Source: Sipunculus nudus
Lineage: Eukaryota > Annelida > Sipuncula > Golfingiida > Sipunculidae
DNA length: 64,000 bases
Direction: 5' to 3'
NCBI GenBank assembly: GCA_026874595.1
Contig: JAPPUL010000073.1
Location: 1,077,973-1,141,972 of the forward strand
The notes below the pieces were generated by a model. The model saw only the letters and a list, made by a program, of their open reading frames with translations, was not told the origin of the DNA and made no database searches. Made by a program: the position numbers and the translations under genes. Of this stretch, positions 26,270 to 35,739 are shown piece after piece. Each line of letters begins with the position of its first letter. Position 1 is the first letter of the stretch.

Positions 26270-28133
26270 ATGATGGATAAAAAGATATTAATAAGGTCTC
26301 TTGTGAGTTTAATCATAGTTTTATTTACGGTGCTTGGCTTAAATGGGGTACGAGATATAAGTTCAGCTACAGACGATGAATTTATGAAGGTGGAGGATAT
26401 AAAGAAAGGGATGAGAGGCTATGGACTTTCGGTATTCTCAGGCTCAAAGCCTAAACGCTTTGGGGGTAACAATACTTGGAGTACTTAGAGGGGCTGAACC
26501 ACGAGGGAATTTGATACTTGGGAAATTTGCAGGGGCATCGCTTGAAAAGACAGGGATAATAGCAGGCATGAGCGGAAGCCCCATATATATAAACAATAAA
26601 CTTGTAGGGGCAATATCTCATACATTTCCGTGGTCAAAAGAACCCATAGGCGCTATAAGACCTATAAATGAAATGCTTAAAGTCCTAAAAAGACCATATA
26701 AAACCCCTCCAAAAACTAATACCCGCTTCATTCCTCTTGACTTAACTCTACACAAAAAAATAATACCAAAAGCATATAAAGATACATACCCTAAAGTACA
26801 CAGCACTATATTTGAAGATAAAACAATAGATCTTGTCCCCGTTAGAACTCCTATTTTATTCAGCGGCATAAATGAGAATATACTTTCTATATTACGTTCC
26901 CAAATGCACAGATACGGATTTTATCCGTTGAACTACGGAAGTGGTGGCACTATAAATAAAAAAGACCTTAAAGACAAAAGGATAAGTAAAACATTAAATC
27001 CAGGTGATGCTGTTGGAATACCTCTTATAACCGGCGATATGCATGCTGTGCCTGTTGGTACTGTAACTTACAGAAAGGGAAATAAAGTCCTTATATTTGG
27101 ACATCCTTCTTTTTTCAAAGGGCCTATTGATATGCCTATGAGCAAAGAGTATATACACACTGTGGTGCCAAGCCGAGAAATATCATTTAAACTCTCATCG
27201 ACAATATCTATTGTTGGTAGAATATTCAATGACAAAAATAGTGCTGTTGCTGGCGAGCTTGGGAAAGTTTCTAAAACTATTCCTGTAGATGTATTTATTA
27301 GCCAGCAAAATCGTAAAGCAAAGTTCCATTTTAATATCGTAAAGGATAATATCTTTTTCCCTAATATGTTGGTCTCTGCTATTATGCAATCTACATTTGC
27401 TGTTAATAGCCAGATATCTCAAACCAGTATAAAATTGAAATTTGTAATTAAGGCTCGTAATGTAAATACGGGAGAGGTAAAGGATGTTATTATAAATGAT
27501 TTTGTGTCTGGCAACATAACAGAGAAGAATCTCTTTGATGGCCTTTTTCGCTTATCTTTGCCTATTGAGTCTTTAATGTTTAATCCTTTTATAGAGACAG
27601 AAATAGAATCTATAAAAAGTTATATTGACATAAACTACGGTTGGAATATTTCTGAAATAGTAGACATAAAAATACTCAAAAACAACATAAAGCCAGGTGA
27701 TACAATTCCTATACTAGTTACCTTAAGAAGTTACAAAGGTAAAGAGTTTTATAAAAAGATTCATCTAAAACTGCCAAGCTCTGTAACTCAATCTAAACTT
27801 GTGCTTGGCGTTTCAAGCGCTAAACTATCAGCAACAACAGATAAGGTTTTGTCTATGCAAAGATACCTTCCGCAGACTTTTAAACATTTAATAGATATCT
27901 TAAACAAAGACGAGAGATTTAATGACCTGGTTGCTTGGATAGACCTGCCCGAAAGAGGACTTGTTATAGATGGACAAGAAAATCCTGCCCTGCCCTCATC
28001 TATACTTTCTGTACTTGAGAAAACAGGTGAGGAACAAAGTTTCATATATAAAAGGATAAAAAAGGTATTCCGATCAAATCAATTAATACTTGGTATTAAA
28101 ACTCGTATAATAGACATAGAGCAAGAGGAATAG
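26270..28133 (+). pseudogene. SpoIVB-type S55 peptidase, frameshifted in a G5 tract
   Basis: The first frame (26270-26488) gives a signal/anchor sequence and FMKVEDIKKGMRGYGLSVFSG, then runs out as GGNNTWST. The continuation VTILGVLRGAEPRGNLIL to the stop at 28131-28133 is in the next frame. One G too many in the G5 run at 26462-26466 explains it; with four Gs the protein is about 620 aa. The S55 domain carries the catalytic serine in IIAGMSGSPIYINNKLVGA. In Bacillus SpoIVB cleaves a sigma-processing partner; in non-spore-formers with this domain the role is unknown. A long C-terminal part (about 330-620) has no known motif. Gene seems otherwise intact. Confidence 0.8.
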
Positions 28134-28144
28134 AGCAAGAGGAA
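28117..28144. repeat. 14-bp tandem duplication over the stop codon of the S55 gene
   Basis: Two perfect copies of tagagcaagaggaa; the inner join makes the stop TAG at 28131-28133. Confidence 0.92.
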
Positions 28145-28197
28145 TAATAACCAAACCCTTGAGAATAAAGATATTGAGAATAAAATAAGGAGCAATT

Positions 28198-30306
28198 ATG
28201 CTGAAACTTATAAAGATTAAAAGACTTCTGCTTATACTATTTTGTGCCATTACAATAAATGGATATGGTGTAACTACTCAGTTTATAGAGGATAGTAGTA
28301 TAGAGGATTTTGAGCTTGGAACTTTTAAAGGTGTGACTATAGATATATATGGCAGATTATCGTTCTCACCAAGTACAAAAGAAATATTTAGTCAAAAGGA
28401 CATATTGTATATATGGTCTTCGGTAGGAGACAACAAAGGAACAATATATTTCGGGACAGGAAATAAGCCTAATATATATAAGAAATCGCAAGGCTTAAGG
28501 CCGAAGCTACTTTATAAGCATACAAGCGGACTTTCAATAAGTAGCTTATCCTTAGATAGTCAAGGGAACATTTTCGCTTCTGTAGTTCCAGATGGTACAA
28601 TAATAAAAATCGATGGCAAAACAGGTATTGGAAAAGTGTTTGCTAAGCTGCCAGAAATTTACATATGGGACATAGCACACGATAAAAAAGATAATGTATA
28701 CGCAGTAACAGGCTCGGATGCAGGACTTTACAAGATAAGTAAAGAAGGCACGGCAAAAAAAGTCTTTTTCTCAAAAAGCGAAACTAACTTTCTATGCCTT
28801 GCCGTAGACAAAAGAAAAGACCATGTAATTTTCGGCAGCGGCGAGAAAGGGATATTATATAAGTTCAAAAACAAAACAAAAGAAGTTGAAGTGCTTTATG
28901 ATAGTTATGAAGGTGAGATAAAGGACATAGTGCTTGATAAAAGGGGCAATATATACTTTAGTACGGCAACTAAATTCCGTAAAATGCCACCTCAAACGCT
29001 AGATTACCGAGACAGTTTTAGTATCTATGGCTCAATATCCAACAAAAACAAAGCAGGTAAATCCGGAAAAAAGATACCCTTAAAAAACTCGATATATAAA
29101 TTAAGCCAAGGAAAACTTAAAAAACTCCTAACCCTTGATGACACATTAATCTATTCACTTGCCCTAGATGATAATGGAAAGTTATACGCCGGCACATCAC
29201 GTGGGATAATATACAAAGTGGAAGGAGTTAATAAGGCCTCAATATTTGTAAAGACTGATGAAATATATGTATTATCCTTGCTTGCAAGTGGGAATAACTT
29301 GATAGTTACAACAGGAAATTTAGGCAAAGTACTTGATATTAGTTTAAGTTATTCAAAAGATGGCGTTTATACATCTAAAGTTTTTGACACAGGTAGTTAC
29401 TCTCGTTGGGGTTTAATAAAGTGGAGCGGCAAGACTACTTCTTTAATTTCAATATACACAAGAGCGGGAGGCACAAAGATACCTGACAAAACATGGAGCA
29501 ATTGGAGCAAAGGAAATAATAGAGGTTCTTGGAGTTATATTAAAACCCCGCCAGGACAGTATATACAATACAAAATAGAGCTTGCCAAAAAAACAAAAAC
29601 TCCTCCTGTAATACAATCAGTTGTATTATCCTATCTTCCAGCCAATCGTCCGCCAAAGGTAGATAATATTATGCTTATCAAAAAAGATGATGATGATGAG
29701 AACGAACAACAAGTTAAACCAGAAAATATAAATCTAATACCATCAAGGCAAACAATCTTAAAATGGAGTGCCTTTGATGAGGATAAAGATGTCCTTACCT
29801 ATGATGTATACTTTAAAGAGGAGAGTTATAACAATTGGTTTTTGCTTGCTGAGGGACTTAGTGAAAACTTCTTTAATTTTGACATAAGAAAACTTCCCAA
29901 CGGTAATTATAAATTTAAGGTTGTGGCATCTGATAAAAAGTCAAATACACCTGGTCGCATAGAAAAGGGAATAAACATAAGTAAACTCCTAAAAGTAGAT
30001 AACACACCGCCAAAAATACAGTATGTAAAAGTATATACAAGATATGATGGAATATACGTTGAGGGCCTTGCTAAAGATAATTTAAGTAATATAAAGACAA
30101 TCCATTATTCTCTTAATAGCAAAGATTGGGTATATATAAAACCTAAAGATTTATTATACGATCAGAAAACTGAATTGTTTAGATTCAAACTAAAACATAC
30201 AAATGAAAATGTCGTCAAAGGCAATACTAATATTTTAGTTATCCGAACATCAGATAGTTTTGATAATTTCTCATCCTACGAAACATCTTTTAGGACGATA
30301 AAATAA
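28198..30306 (+). CDS. Large exported beta-propeller and Fn3-like protein
   Basis: 702 aa. A signal peptide covers about 1-24. Residues 60-395 carry repeated blades of the WD40/NHL-like sort (GNIFASVVPDGTIIKIDGKTG, DNVYAVTGSDAGLYKISKEG, GKLYAGTSRGIIYKVEG). A jelly-roll-like region (about 400-480, VFDTGSYSRWGLIKWSG) follows, then two Ig/Fn3-like parts (TILKWSAFDEDKDVLTYDVYF; TPPKIQYVKVYTRYDGIYVEG). An RBS AAGGAG precedes the ATG. It lies between the S55 gene and a LamG protein, and I infer a shared surface or periplasmic role. No enzyme motif seen. Confidence 0.75.
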   Translation: MLKLIKIKRLLLILFCAITINGYGVTTQFIEDSSIEDFELGTFKGVTIDIYGRLSFSPSTKEIFSQKDILYIWSSVGDNKGTIYFGTGNKPNIYKKSQGLRPKLLYKHTSGLSISSLSLDSQGNIFASVVPDGTIIKIDGKTGIGKVFAKLPEIYIWDIAHDKKDNVYAVTGSDAGLYKISKEGTAKKVFFSKSETNFLCLAVDKRKDHVIFGSGEKGILYKFKNKTKEVEVLYDSYEGEIKDIVLDKRGNIYFSTATKFRKMPPQTLDYRDSFSIYGSISNKNKAGKSGKKIPLKNSIYKLSQGKLKKLLTLDDTLIYSLALDDNGKLYAGTSRGIIYKVEGVNKASIFVKTDEIYVLSLLASGNNLIVTTGNLGKVLDISLSYSKDGVYTSKVFDTGSYSRWGLIKWSGKTTSLISIYTRAGGTKIPDKTWSNWSKGNNRGSWSYIKTPPGQYIQYKIELAKKTKTPPVIQSVVLSYLPANRPPKVDNIMLIKKDDDDENEQQVKPENINLIPSRQTILKWSAFDEDKDVLTYDVYFKEESYNNWFLLAEGLSENFFNFDIRKLPNGNYKFKVVASDKKSNTPGRIEKGINISKLLKVDNTPPKIQYVKVYTRYDGIYVEGLAKDNLSNIKTIHYSLNSKDWVYIKPKDLLYDQKTELFRFKLKHTNENVVKGNTNILVIRTSDSFDNFSSYETSFRTIK

Positions 30307-30437
30307 TTATCTGGTTTTTAATATAAAAAAAGATATAAAAGAAGTTAAAAAGTGTCGAAATAGGGTAAGGGATAGAAGGACAGAAGGAAAGTTAAAAGAG
30401 TTTATAATAACTCATATAATAAAAAGCACAAGGTCTT

Positions 30438-32102
30438 ATGCGAAGTAGTATAATATTTGTAATAAGTATTTTAGCTTTATTACTTAACACAAAAACATAC
30501 CTAAATAGTTATACAATATCCCCAAAATCAAAACGTTTTGAAAACACTCACAAAAAAAATATAAGCCAAATAACAAAATCAGATAAGAGTGTCTGGCTAA
30601 CATTAAAAGACAACGAATATTATAGCGATGTAAAAACAGACCTTCTAATACATTTTAATAAAGAAGACAAAATTAAGATAGAAGATGGACTAAACGACGA
30701 TGAGTTAGGAAGTCGTTTTGCAGATGGCAATTATAGTGTCGGGATAAAGAGATTACAATATTCCAAAGAGCATAAGGTATATGGAAGCAGTGCGGGCAAG
30801 TTTTCATACGAAAGTAAGATAGAACTAATTCCTACAGAGGAGTCATTATTCGAACAGCAAACAACAGGAGACTTCACAATAGAGTTTTGGGCAAGTCCTG
30901 CATTACTAAGTGATGGTGAAACAATATTAAAGCGACATGGTCCTGTAATAGAAAATGGAGTAGTAAACAAATATAAAGGTATAATCTGTTATATAAAGGA
31001 ACGCCGACTGTTTTTTGATTTTCATAATATATTCCACAGTCCGAATATGGAAAGAGGAGAACAAAAGTCAAAAGATAAAGTAAGCCTGGAGGGACAAAAG
31101 CGACTCCACAAGTTTGAATGGGTACATCATGCAATAACGTATAGAAGCTTAGACGGAAAACTAACATACTATAGAAACGGTAACGAAGAAAGTAGTATAT
31201 TCGTAACTGAATCAGGACAACCAGAAGACACGGTACTAATACCAAGATTTAGCGGTCAAGAGAAACTCCCCCTTATAATTGGCAAGGGATATTATGGTTA
31301 TCTTGATGAACTTAAGATAAGCAAACAAACAAAATATCCAAAATCTAAGATATTAAAACTTGCAAGTTTTAGCGGCTCTGATTTTGTTGGTGTAAGCTCA
31401 TCTTTAGAAGACTCAGAAGAGCAAAATATAGAAAAAAATATTTGGCAAGACAAAGCATACTTTCATGTTAGTCCTTATGGGAAGGTACAAGGACATCTAG
31501 TAAGCCATATATATGATTTAGAGTACAAAGGAACTTATTTGAATGATTATATCCTAAGCTCAGAAGAGAATAATAAAAGTTATATAAGCCTACAATACAG
31601 ACTAAGCGACATATTATACTCACCAGACGATATGACCATCCCATGGCACGATTTAGACCATGATTTAGATAAAAATGCAATAAAAACAAATATTACAAAA
31701 GTCCAAGGTAGATATTTTCAATGGCGAGCAACCTTAAAAAGCTCACATGATGGAGAGGATGCGCCTATCCTTAAAGATCTAAGTTTTGACTTTAAAAGAG
31801 ATCTTCCCCCAAAACCACCAAGGGGTTTAAAAGCTTATAGTGAAGATGGCAAAGTAAAGCTGCTTTGGGCAGGGAATCTTGAGAAGGATATTGTATACTA
31901 CAAAATATATTATGGCACAGATACAGGTAATTATCTACAGGTAGGCCCTCCTAAAATCCTGACTAGTGTTGAAAGACAACTTAAATACGAAATAAGTTCC
32001 CTTGAAGCAGGCAGGTTATACTTTTTTACAGTTAGTGCCGTTGATAAAAACGGACATGAGAGTCCAAACTCAAAAGAAGTGTCAATAATAGTAAAAAAGT
32101 AA
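30438..32102 (+). CDS. Exported LamG-like and fibronectin type III protein
   Basis: 554 aa. Residues 1-25 form a signal peptide. Residues about 135-300 are a concanavalin/LamG fold: FTIEFWASPALLSDGETILK, WVHHAITYRSLDGKLTYYRNG and GYYGYLDELKISK. The last 100 residues are a Fn3 domain (PPKPPRGLKAYSEDGKVKLLW ... LEAGRLYFFTVSAVDKNGHESP). Such proteins bind glycans or other surfaces. It follows the propeller protein after 131 bp on the same strand. Confidence 0.78.
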   Translation: MRSSIIFVISILALLLNTKTYLNSYTISPKSKRFENTHKKNISQITKSDKSVWLTLKDNEYYSDVKTDLLIHFNKEDKIKIEDGLNDDELGSRFADGNYSVGIKRLQYSKEHKVYGSSAGKFSYESKIELIPTEESLFEQQTTGDFTIEFWASPALLSDGETILKRHGPVIENGVVNKYKGIICYIKERRLFFDFHNIFHSPNMERGEQKSKDKVSLEGQKRLHKFEWVHHAITYRSLDGKLTYYRNGNEESSIFVTESGQPEDTVLIPRFSGQEKLPLIIGKGYYGYLDELKISKQTKYPKSKILKLASFSGSDFVGVSSSLEDSEEQNIEKNIWQDKAYFHVSPYGKVQGHLVSHIYDLEYKGTYLNDYILSSEENNKSYISLQYRLSDILYSPDDMTIPWHDLDHDLDKNAIKTNITKVQGRYFQWRATLKSSHDGEDAPILKDLSFDFKRDLPPKPPRGLKAYSEDGKVKLLWAGNLEKDIVYYKIYYGTDTGNYLQVGPPKILTSVERQLKYEISSLEAGRLYFFTVSAVDKNGHESPNSKEVSIIVKK

Positions 32103-32210
32103 TCTTAAAATATTATCTTACTTAAAGTACAAGCTCTTACAAAGATGTAAATCAGGTTATAAGGTTATATATAAAGTGTTAATAGTATATAAGATGTGTA
32201 AATGATCAAA

Positions 32211-32236
32211 AAAAAGTATAAGCAAAAAGTATAAGC
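32211..32236. repeat. 13-bp tandem duplication
   Basis: Two perfect copies of aaaaagtataagc in the 230-bp gap before the TlpA-like gene. The gap shows no other gene. Confidence 0.9.
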
Positions 32237-32332
32237 AAAAAGAACAATTTTGGATTATCTTTATAAACGATTATCTTTATATATCATGCAACAACTTAAA
32301 AAAAGTGAAAGAATGCAGGAGGGACTTTAGAA

Positions 32333-32878
32333 ATGAAAAGCAGAACTATAATATTACTGTTGCTTGCAATACTTGCTCTTGGAAACGTATCAGTAACAAG
32401 TCATGGCTCAAATCAAAGTATACAAAAGCTATTAGACACGATGAGAATAACCCGAGTGAAAGAAAAGATAGAAGCACCCAATTTCATAATGACAAAGATA
32501 TCAACTGGACAGAAGGTGAGTCTAAAATCATATAGGGGAAAAGTCGTCTTTTTAAATTTCTGGGCAACATGGTGTCCACCTTGCCGAGAAGAGATGCCGT
32601 CAATGGATGATTTAAACAAGAAGTTAAAGAAGCGCAGATTTGCAATGCTTGCAGTAAGCTACGAAAATGAAGACATATTAAAAGACTTTCAAGACTTAAA
32701 TAACTATAGTTTTGAGATAGCAAATAGTGCGGGTTCCGAAGAGAAATACGGAGTAACTTCAATCCCACAAACCTTCATAATAGACCCTAAAGGCTATATA
32801 ATAGCACACAAGTCCGGTGGCATATACTGGAACACAGCCGAGGCATATAAACTATTTAACATATTAACAAGAAATTAG
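32333..32878 (+). CDS. TlpA/ResA-like exported thioredoxin
   Basis: 181 aa. A cleavable signal peptide covers about 1-24 (TIILLLLAILALGNVSVTSHG). The thioredoxin-like fold has the redox motif WATWCPPCREEMPSM and the cis-Pro segment VTSIPQTFIIDPKG. TlpA/ResA proteins reduce disulfides in the periplasm, often in apocytochrome c or oxidase maturation; with ctaB in the window an oxidase link is possible but not shown. GGAGG lies about 8 bases before the ATG. Confidence 0.9.
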   Translation: MKSRTIILLLLAILALGNVSVTSHGSNQSIQKLLDTMRITRVKEKIEAPNFIMTKISTGQKVSLKSYRGKVVFLNFWATWCPPCREEMPSMDDLNKKLKKRRFAMLAVSYENEDILKDFQDLNNYSFEIANSAGSEEKYGVTSIPQTFIIDPKGYIIAHKSGGIYWNTAEAYKLFNILTRN

Positions 32879-32952
32879 AAAATATATTAATCTACTTTTA
32901 TATACTTTTATATAAATCTACTATTAGCATCTTCATCATCTCCCAAAACGTT

Positions 32953-33405
32953 TTAAATATATCCCGTACTGCCAAAACCATGAGCTCCTCTTTTGGTTAA
33001 TGATGAGAGATTCTTTTGTTCAAGCAGGTTCACTCTGGCAACAGGTGCAATAACAAGCTGAGCGATTCTCATATGGTGCTTAATAATAAAAGGGTTATCG
33101 CCTAGATTTATTAAAATGACTTTAATCTCTCCCCGATAGTCAGAATCAATGGTCCCTGGTGCATTTAAAACTGTAACGTTGTAATGAAAGGCAATACCGC
33201 TTCTTGGTCTAACCTGTCCTTCAAAACCGGCTGGTATTTCCAAAGCAATACCAGTATTTATTATCTCACTTTGTCCTGGGTTTAAGACTAAATCTTTAGA
33301 ATTTAAAGTTAAAGCAAAAAGGTCCAAACCACAAGAACCTAAAGTAGCATATTTGGGAGGTATAGCATTACTTTTAAGCTTAATAAAGTTAACAGCAAGG
33401 TTCAT
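32953..33405 (-). CDS. dut: dUTPase
   Basis: 150 aa trimeric dUTPase that turns dUTP into dUMP. Conserved motifs: GSCGLDLFAL (I), RPRSGIAF (II), LNAPGTIDSDYRGEI with the catalytic Asp (III), MRIAQLVIAPV (IV) and RGAHGFGSTGY (V), where His replaces the usual first Gly of GGFGSTG. It is the only minus-strand gene between 23 and 41 kb. Its codons mostly end in T, unlike its plus-strand neighbours, in line with a strand rather than a gene bias. Confidence 0.95.
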   Translation of the reverse strand: MNLAVNFIKLKSNAIPPKYATLGSCGLDLFALTLNSKDLVLNPGQSEIINTGIALEIPAGFEGQVRPRSGIAFHYNVTVLNAPGTIDSDYRGEIKVILINLGDNPFIIKHHMRIAQLVIAPVARVNLLEQKNLSSLTKRGAHGFGSTGYI

Positions 33406-33542
33406 CTTATAAATCCTATAAAACTCTAAATAGAATGTTAAAAAGTTTAATATAATTAATAATTACTTAAAATGTGCAAAAAACAGCTATAAAAATATTA
33501 TAAATATAACAGTAAAAAAAAGACTAAGTATCGAGGGTGAAA

Positions 33543-34919
33543 ATGGATAATGTAAAAGTAAAAGAGCTAATTGCAATGTGCAAGCAACGTGGATATATAT
33601 ATCCGGGCTCACAAATATATGGAGGGCTTTCAAACACATGGGACTACGGGCCATTGGGAGTTGAGCTTAAAAACAACGTAAAGCAACAGTGGTGGAAACA
33701 CTTTGTAGAGAGGCGAGAAGATGTTGTTGGTCTTGACAGTGGTATTTTGCTACATCCGAAGGTTTGGGAGGCAAGTGGACATCTTAAATCGTTTAATGAT
33801 CCATTAGTTGACTGCAAATCATGTAAAGAGCGTTTCAGAGCAGATCATATACTTGAAAACAAGTTAAAAACATCTGTTGAAGGTAAAACAAACGCCGAGT
33901 TAAACAAACTATTAAAAGATAATGATATCGGCTGTCCAAGCTGTGGGAATAAGGAACTAACGGAGAGTCGAGAATTCAATTTAATGTTCAAAACGTTTCA
34001 AGGAGTGATAGAAGAGAGTACAACAGAGTTATACATGAGGCCTGAGACGGCTCAGGGGATATTTGTTAACTTCAAAAATGTTTTAAGATCAAGTAGAAAG
34101 AAACTTCCGTTTGGTATAGCCCAAATAGGCAAAGCGTTTCGCAATGAGATAACGCCTGGTAATTTCACATATAGAACACGTGAGTTTGAACAAATGGAGA
34201 TAGAATATTTTGTAAAACCGAACGAGGAGTCAAAATACTTTGATGAATGGGTTAATGAATCTATGAATTGGTTTTTGAGTTTGTCAATAGATAAAAATAA
34301 TTTAAGGTTACGGGAGCATGGCAAGGAGGAGTTATCTCACTATTCAAATAAGACGCTAGATATAGAATATAAGTTTCCGTTTGGCTGGGGAGAACTTGAG
34401 GGTATAGCGTCGAGGGGAGATTATGATTTAAGACAACATGAGGCTTTCGGGCAAGAGGAATTACACTATAAAGATCCGCAAAGCGATGAAACATATATAC
34501 CGTATGTAGTAGAACCCTCGTTTGGAGTAGACAGAACGATACTAACCTTTTTACTAGATGCGTATAAAGAGGAAGAGGCAGGAGCTACCAAACGTCGGAT
34601 ATTGAAGTTAAACAGGCGGCTCTCGCCAATAAAGGCCGGAATACTACCATTAAAGCGCAACGAAGTAGAAATAGTCAAAACAGCAAAAAGACTAAGCCAA
34701 ACACTAAGCCAAAGCGGCTATTCAGTGCAATATGACGACACAGGCAGTATAGGAAAACTATATAGGCGTCAAGATGAGATAGGCACACCATTTTGTATAA
34801 CGGTTGATTATGATAGTTTAAAAGATGAGAGTATAACCATAAGGGAGCGAGACAGTATGAGACAGGAGAGGATAAAGCTTAATAAGGTGAGTGAGTATCT
34901 AGCTGAGAATCTAGTTTAA
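33543..34919 (+). CDS. glyS: Glycyl-tRNA synthetase (dimeric type)
   Basis: 458 aa from ATG 33543, which has GAGG about 6 bases upstream; the GTG at 33537 overlaps that box and is less likely. It charges tRNA-Gly. Class II motifs are clear: GSQIYGGLSNTWDYGPLG, MRPETAQGIFVNFKNV (motif 2 region), IGKAFRNEITPGNF, and YVVEPSFGVDRTI. The zinc-binding Cys pairs are CKSCKERF and CPSCGNK. The C-terminal HGTP anticodon domain includes YRRQDEIGTPFCITVDYDS. It is the eukaryote/Bacteroides-type alpha2 enzyme, not GlyQ/GlyS alpha2beta2. Confidence 0.96.
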   Translation: MDNVKVKELIAMCKQRGYIYPGSQIYGGLSNTWDYGPLGVELKNNVKQQWWKHFVERREDVVGLDSGILLHPKVWEASGHLKSFNDPLVDCKSCKERFRADHILENKLKTSVEGKTNAELNKLLKDNDIGCPSCGNKELTESREFNLMFKTFQGVIEESTTELYMRPETAQGIFVNFKNVLRSSRKKLPFGIAQIGKAFRNEITPGNFTYRTREFEQMEIEYFVKPNEESKYFDEWVNESMNWFLSLSIDKNNLRLREHGKEELSHYSNKTLDIEYKFPFGWGELEGIASRGDYDLRQHEAFGQEELHYKDPQSDETYIPYVVEPSFGVDRTILTFLLDAYKEEEAGATKRRILKLNRRLSPIKAGILPLKRNEVEIVKTAKRLSQTLSQSGYSVQYDDTGSIGKLYRRQDEIGTPFCITVDYDSLKDESITIRERDSMRQERIKLNKVSEYLAENLV

Positions 34920-34945
34920 CTTTAGTTGTTGGAAGAAAGTGGTTT

Positions 34946-35503
34946 ATGAGTAAAAACATTGTTGCATTGGTGGGACTTGCAGGGAGTGGTAAATCGCTTG
35001 CAAGTAAACATTTTGAGAGCAGAGGGTACAAGCGAGTATATTTTGGCAAGTTAACGCTTGAAGAGTTAAAGCGCAGGGGTAAGGCTATAACGCCTGAAAA
35101 CGAGAAGGAAGTGCGTGAGGGCATAAGAGCAGAACATGGGATGGGAGCTTATGCACTTTTGTCTTCAGGGGAGATAGATAATTTATTAAGTGCCGGTCAA
35201 AAGGTAATAATAGATGGTCTTTACAGTTTGTCAGAATATAAGATTTTAAAGCAAAGATATAGAGAGGAACTTTTTGTACTAGCGTTATACAGCCCTAAGG
35301 AGCTAAGGTACAAAAGGCTATATAAAAGGGAAAGTCGCCCATTAAAAGAAGAAGAAGTAGATAAAAGAGACATTGAAGAGGTAGAAAAAATAGAAAAAGG
35401 CGGCCCGATAGCGCTTGCAGACTACACATTATTAAACGAAAGTGAAGGGAAAGATAAGTTAGATGAGTCTTTAGATAATGTTTGCAGGAGGTATAAACTA
35501 TAG
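34946..35503 (+). CDS. P-loop nucleotide kinase-like protein (UPF0200/AAA kinase type)
   Basis: 185 aa. The Walker A motif is ALVGLAGSGKSLASKHF. The body has REGIRAEHGMGAYALL and VIIDGLYSLSEYKIL, then an Arg-rich lid-like helix RYKRLYKRESRPL. This pattern matches adenylate-kinase-related proteins of the UPF0200 kind and dephospho-CoA-kinase-like proteins; substrate unknown. It begins 26 bp after glyS and probably shares its transcript. Confidence 0.78.
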   Translation: MSKNIVALVGLAGSGKSLASKHFESRGYKRVYFGKLTLEELKRRGKAITPENEKEVREGIRAEHGMGAYALLSSGEIDNLLSAGQKVIIDGLYSLSEYKILKQRYREELFVLALYSPKELRYKRLYKRESRPLKEEEVDKRDIEEVEKIEKGGPIALADYTLLNESEGKDKLDESLDNVCRRYKL

Positions 35504-35524
35504 AGCTATAGTAAAGTAATAAAG

Positions 35525-35553
35525 TTGACCTAGATAAAAATGCTTGTTATCTT
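35525..35553 (+). promoter_or_regulatory. Candidate sigma-70-type promoter before the DUF116 gene
   Basis: TTGACC at 35525-35530 and TATCTT at 35548-35553 are separated by 17 bases. It lies about 120 bases upstream of the 13-bp repeat array. The -10 matches the consensus at four of six positions. Confidence 0.4.
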
Positions 35554-35674
35554 ATTACCTTACAGTTTATAGGATAAACAGTTTATATTAAAAAAAACTA
35601 AGAACAATGTGCTAGTTAGCCAAAAGACTTTTTCTAGTAACAGGCGCAAATTGAGAAGAGCCGGGCATTGAGGG

Positions 35675-35739
35675 TAACATATGGGGGTAACATATGAGGG
35701 TAACATATGAGGGTAACATATGGGGGTAACATATGGGGG
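35675..35739 (+). repeat. 13-bp tandem array of five RBS-plus-start units
   Basis: Five copies of taacatatgRGGG, with a sixth partial copy taacatcgtga carrying the GTG start at 35747. Each unit holds an ATG and a purine-rich GAGGG or GGGGG box that can serve the next unit, 6 bases away. Because 13 is not a multiple of 3, successive ATGs fall in rotating frames. Only the one at 35720 reads on into the DUF116 gene. Confidence 0.95.

Noticed and set aside
35675-35739. CRISPR-like array
   Set aside because: Units of 13 bp with no spacers and no cas genes; it is a plain tandem repeat.
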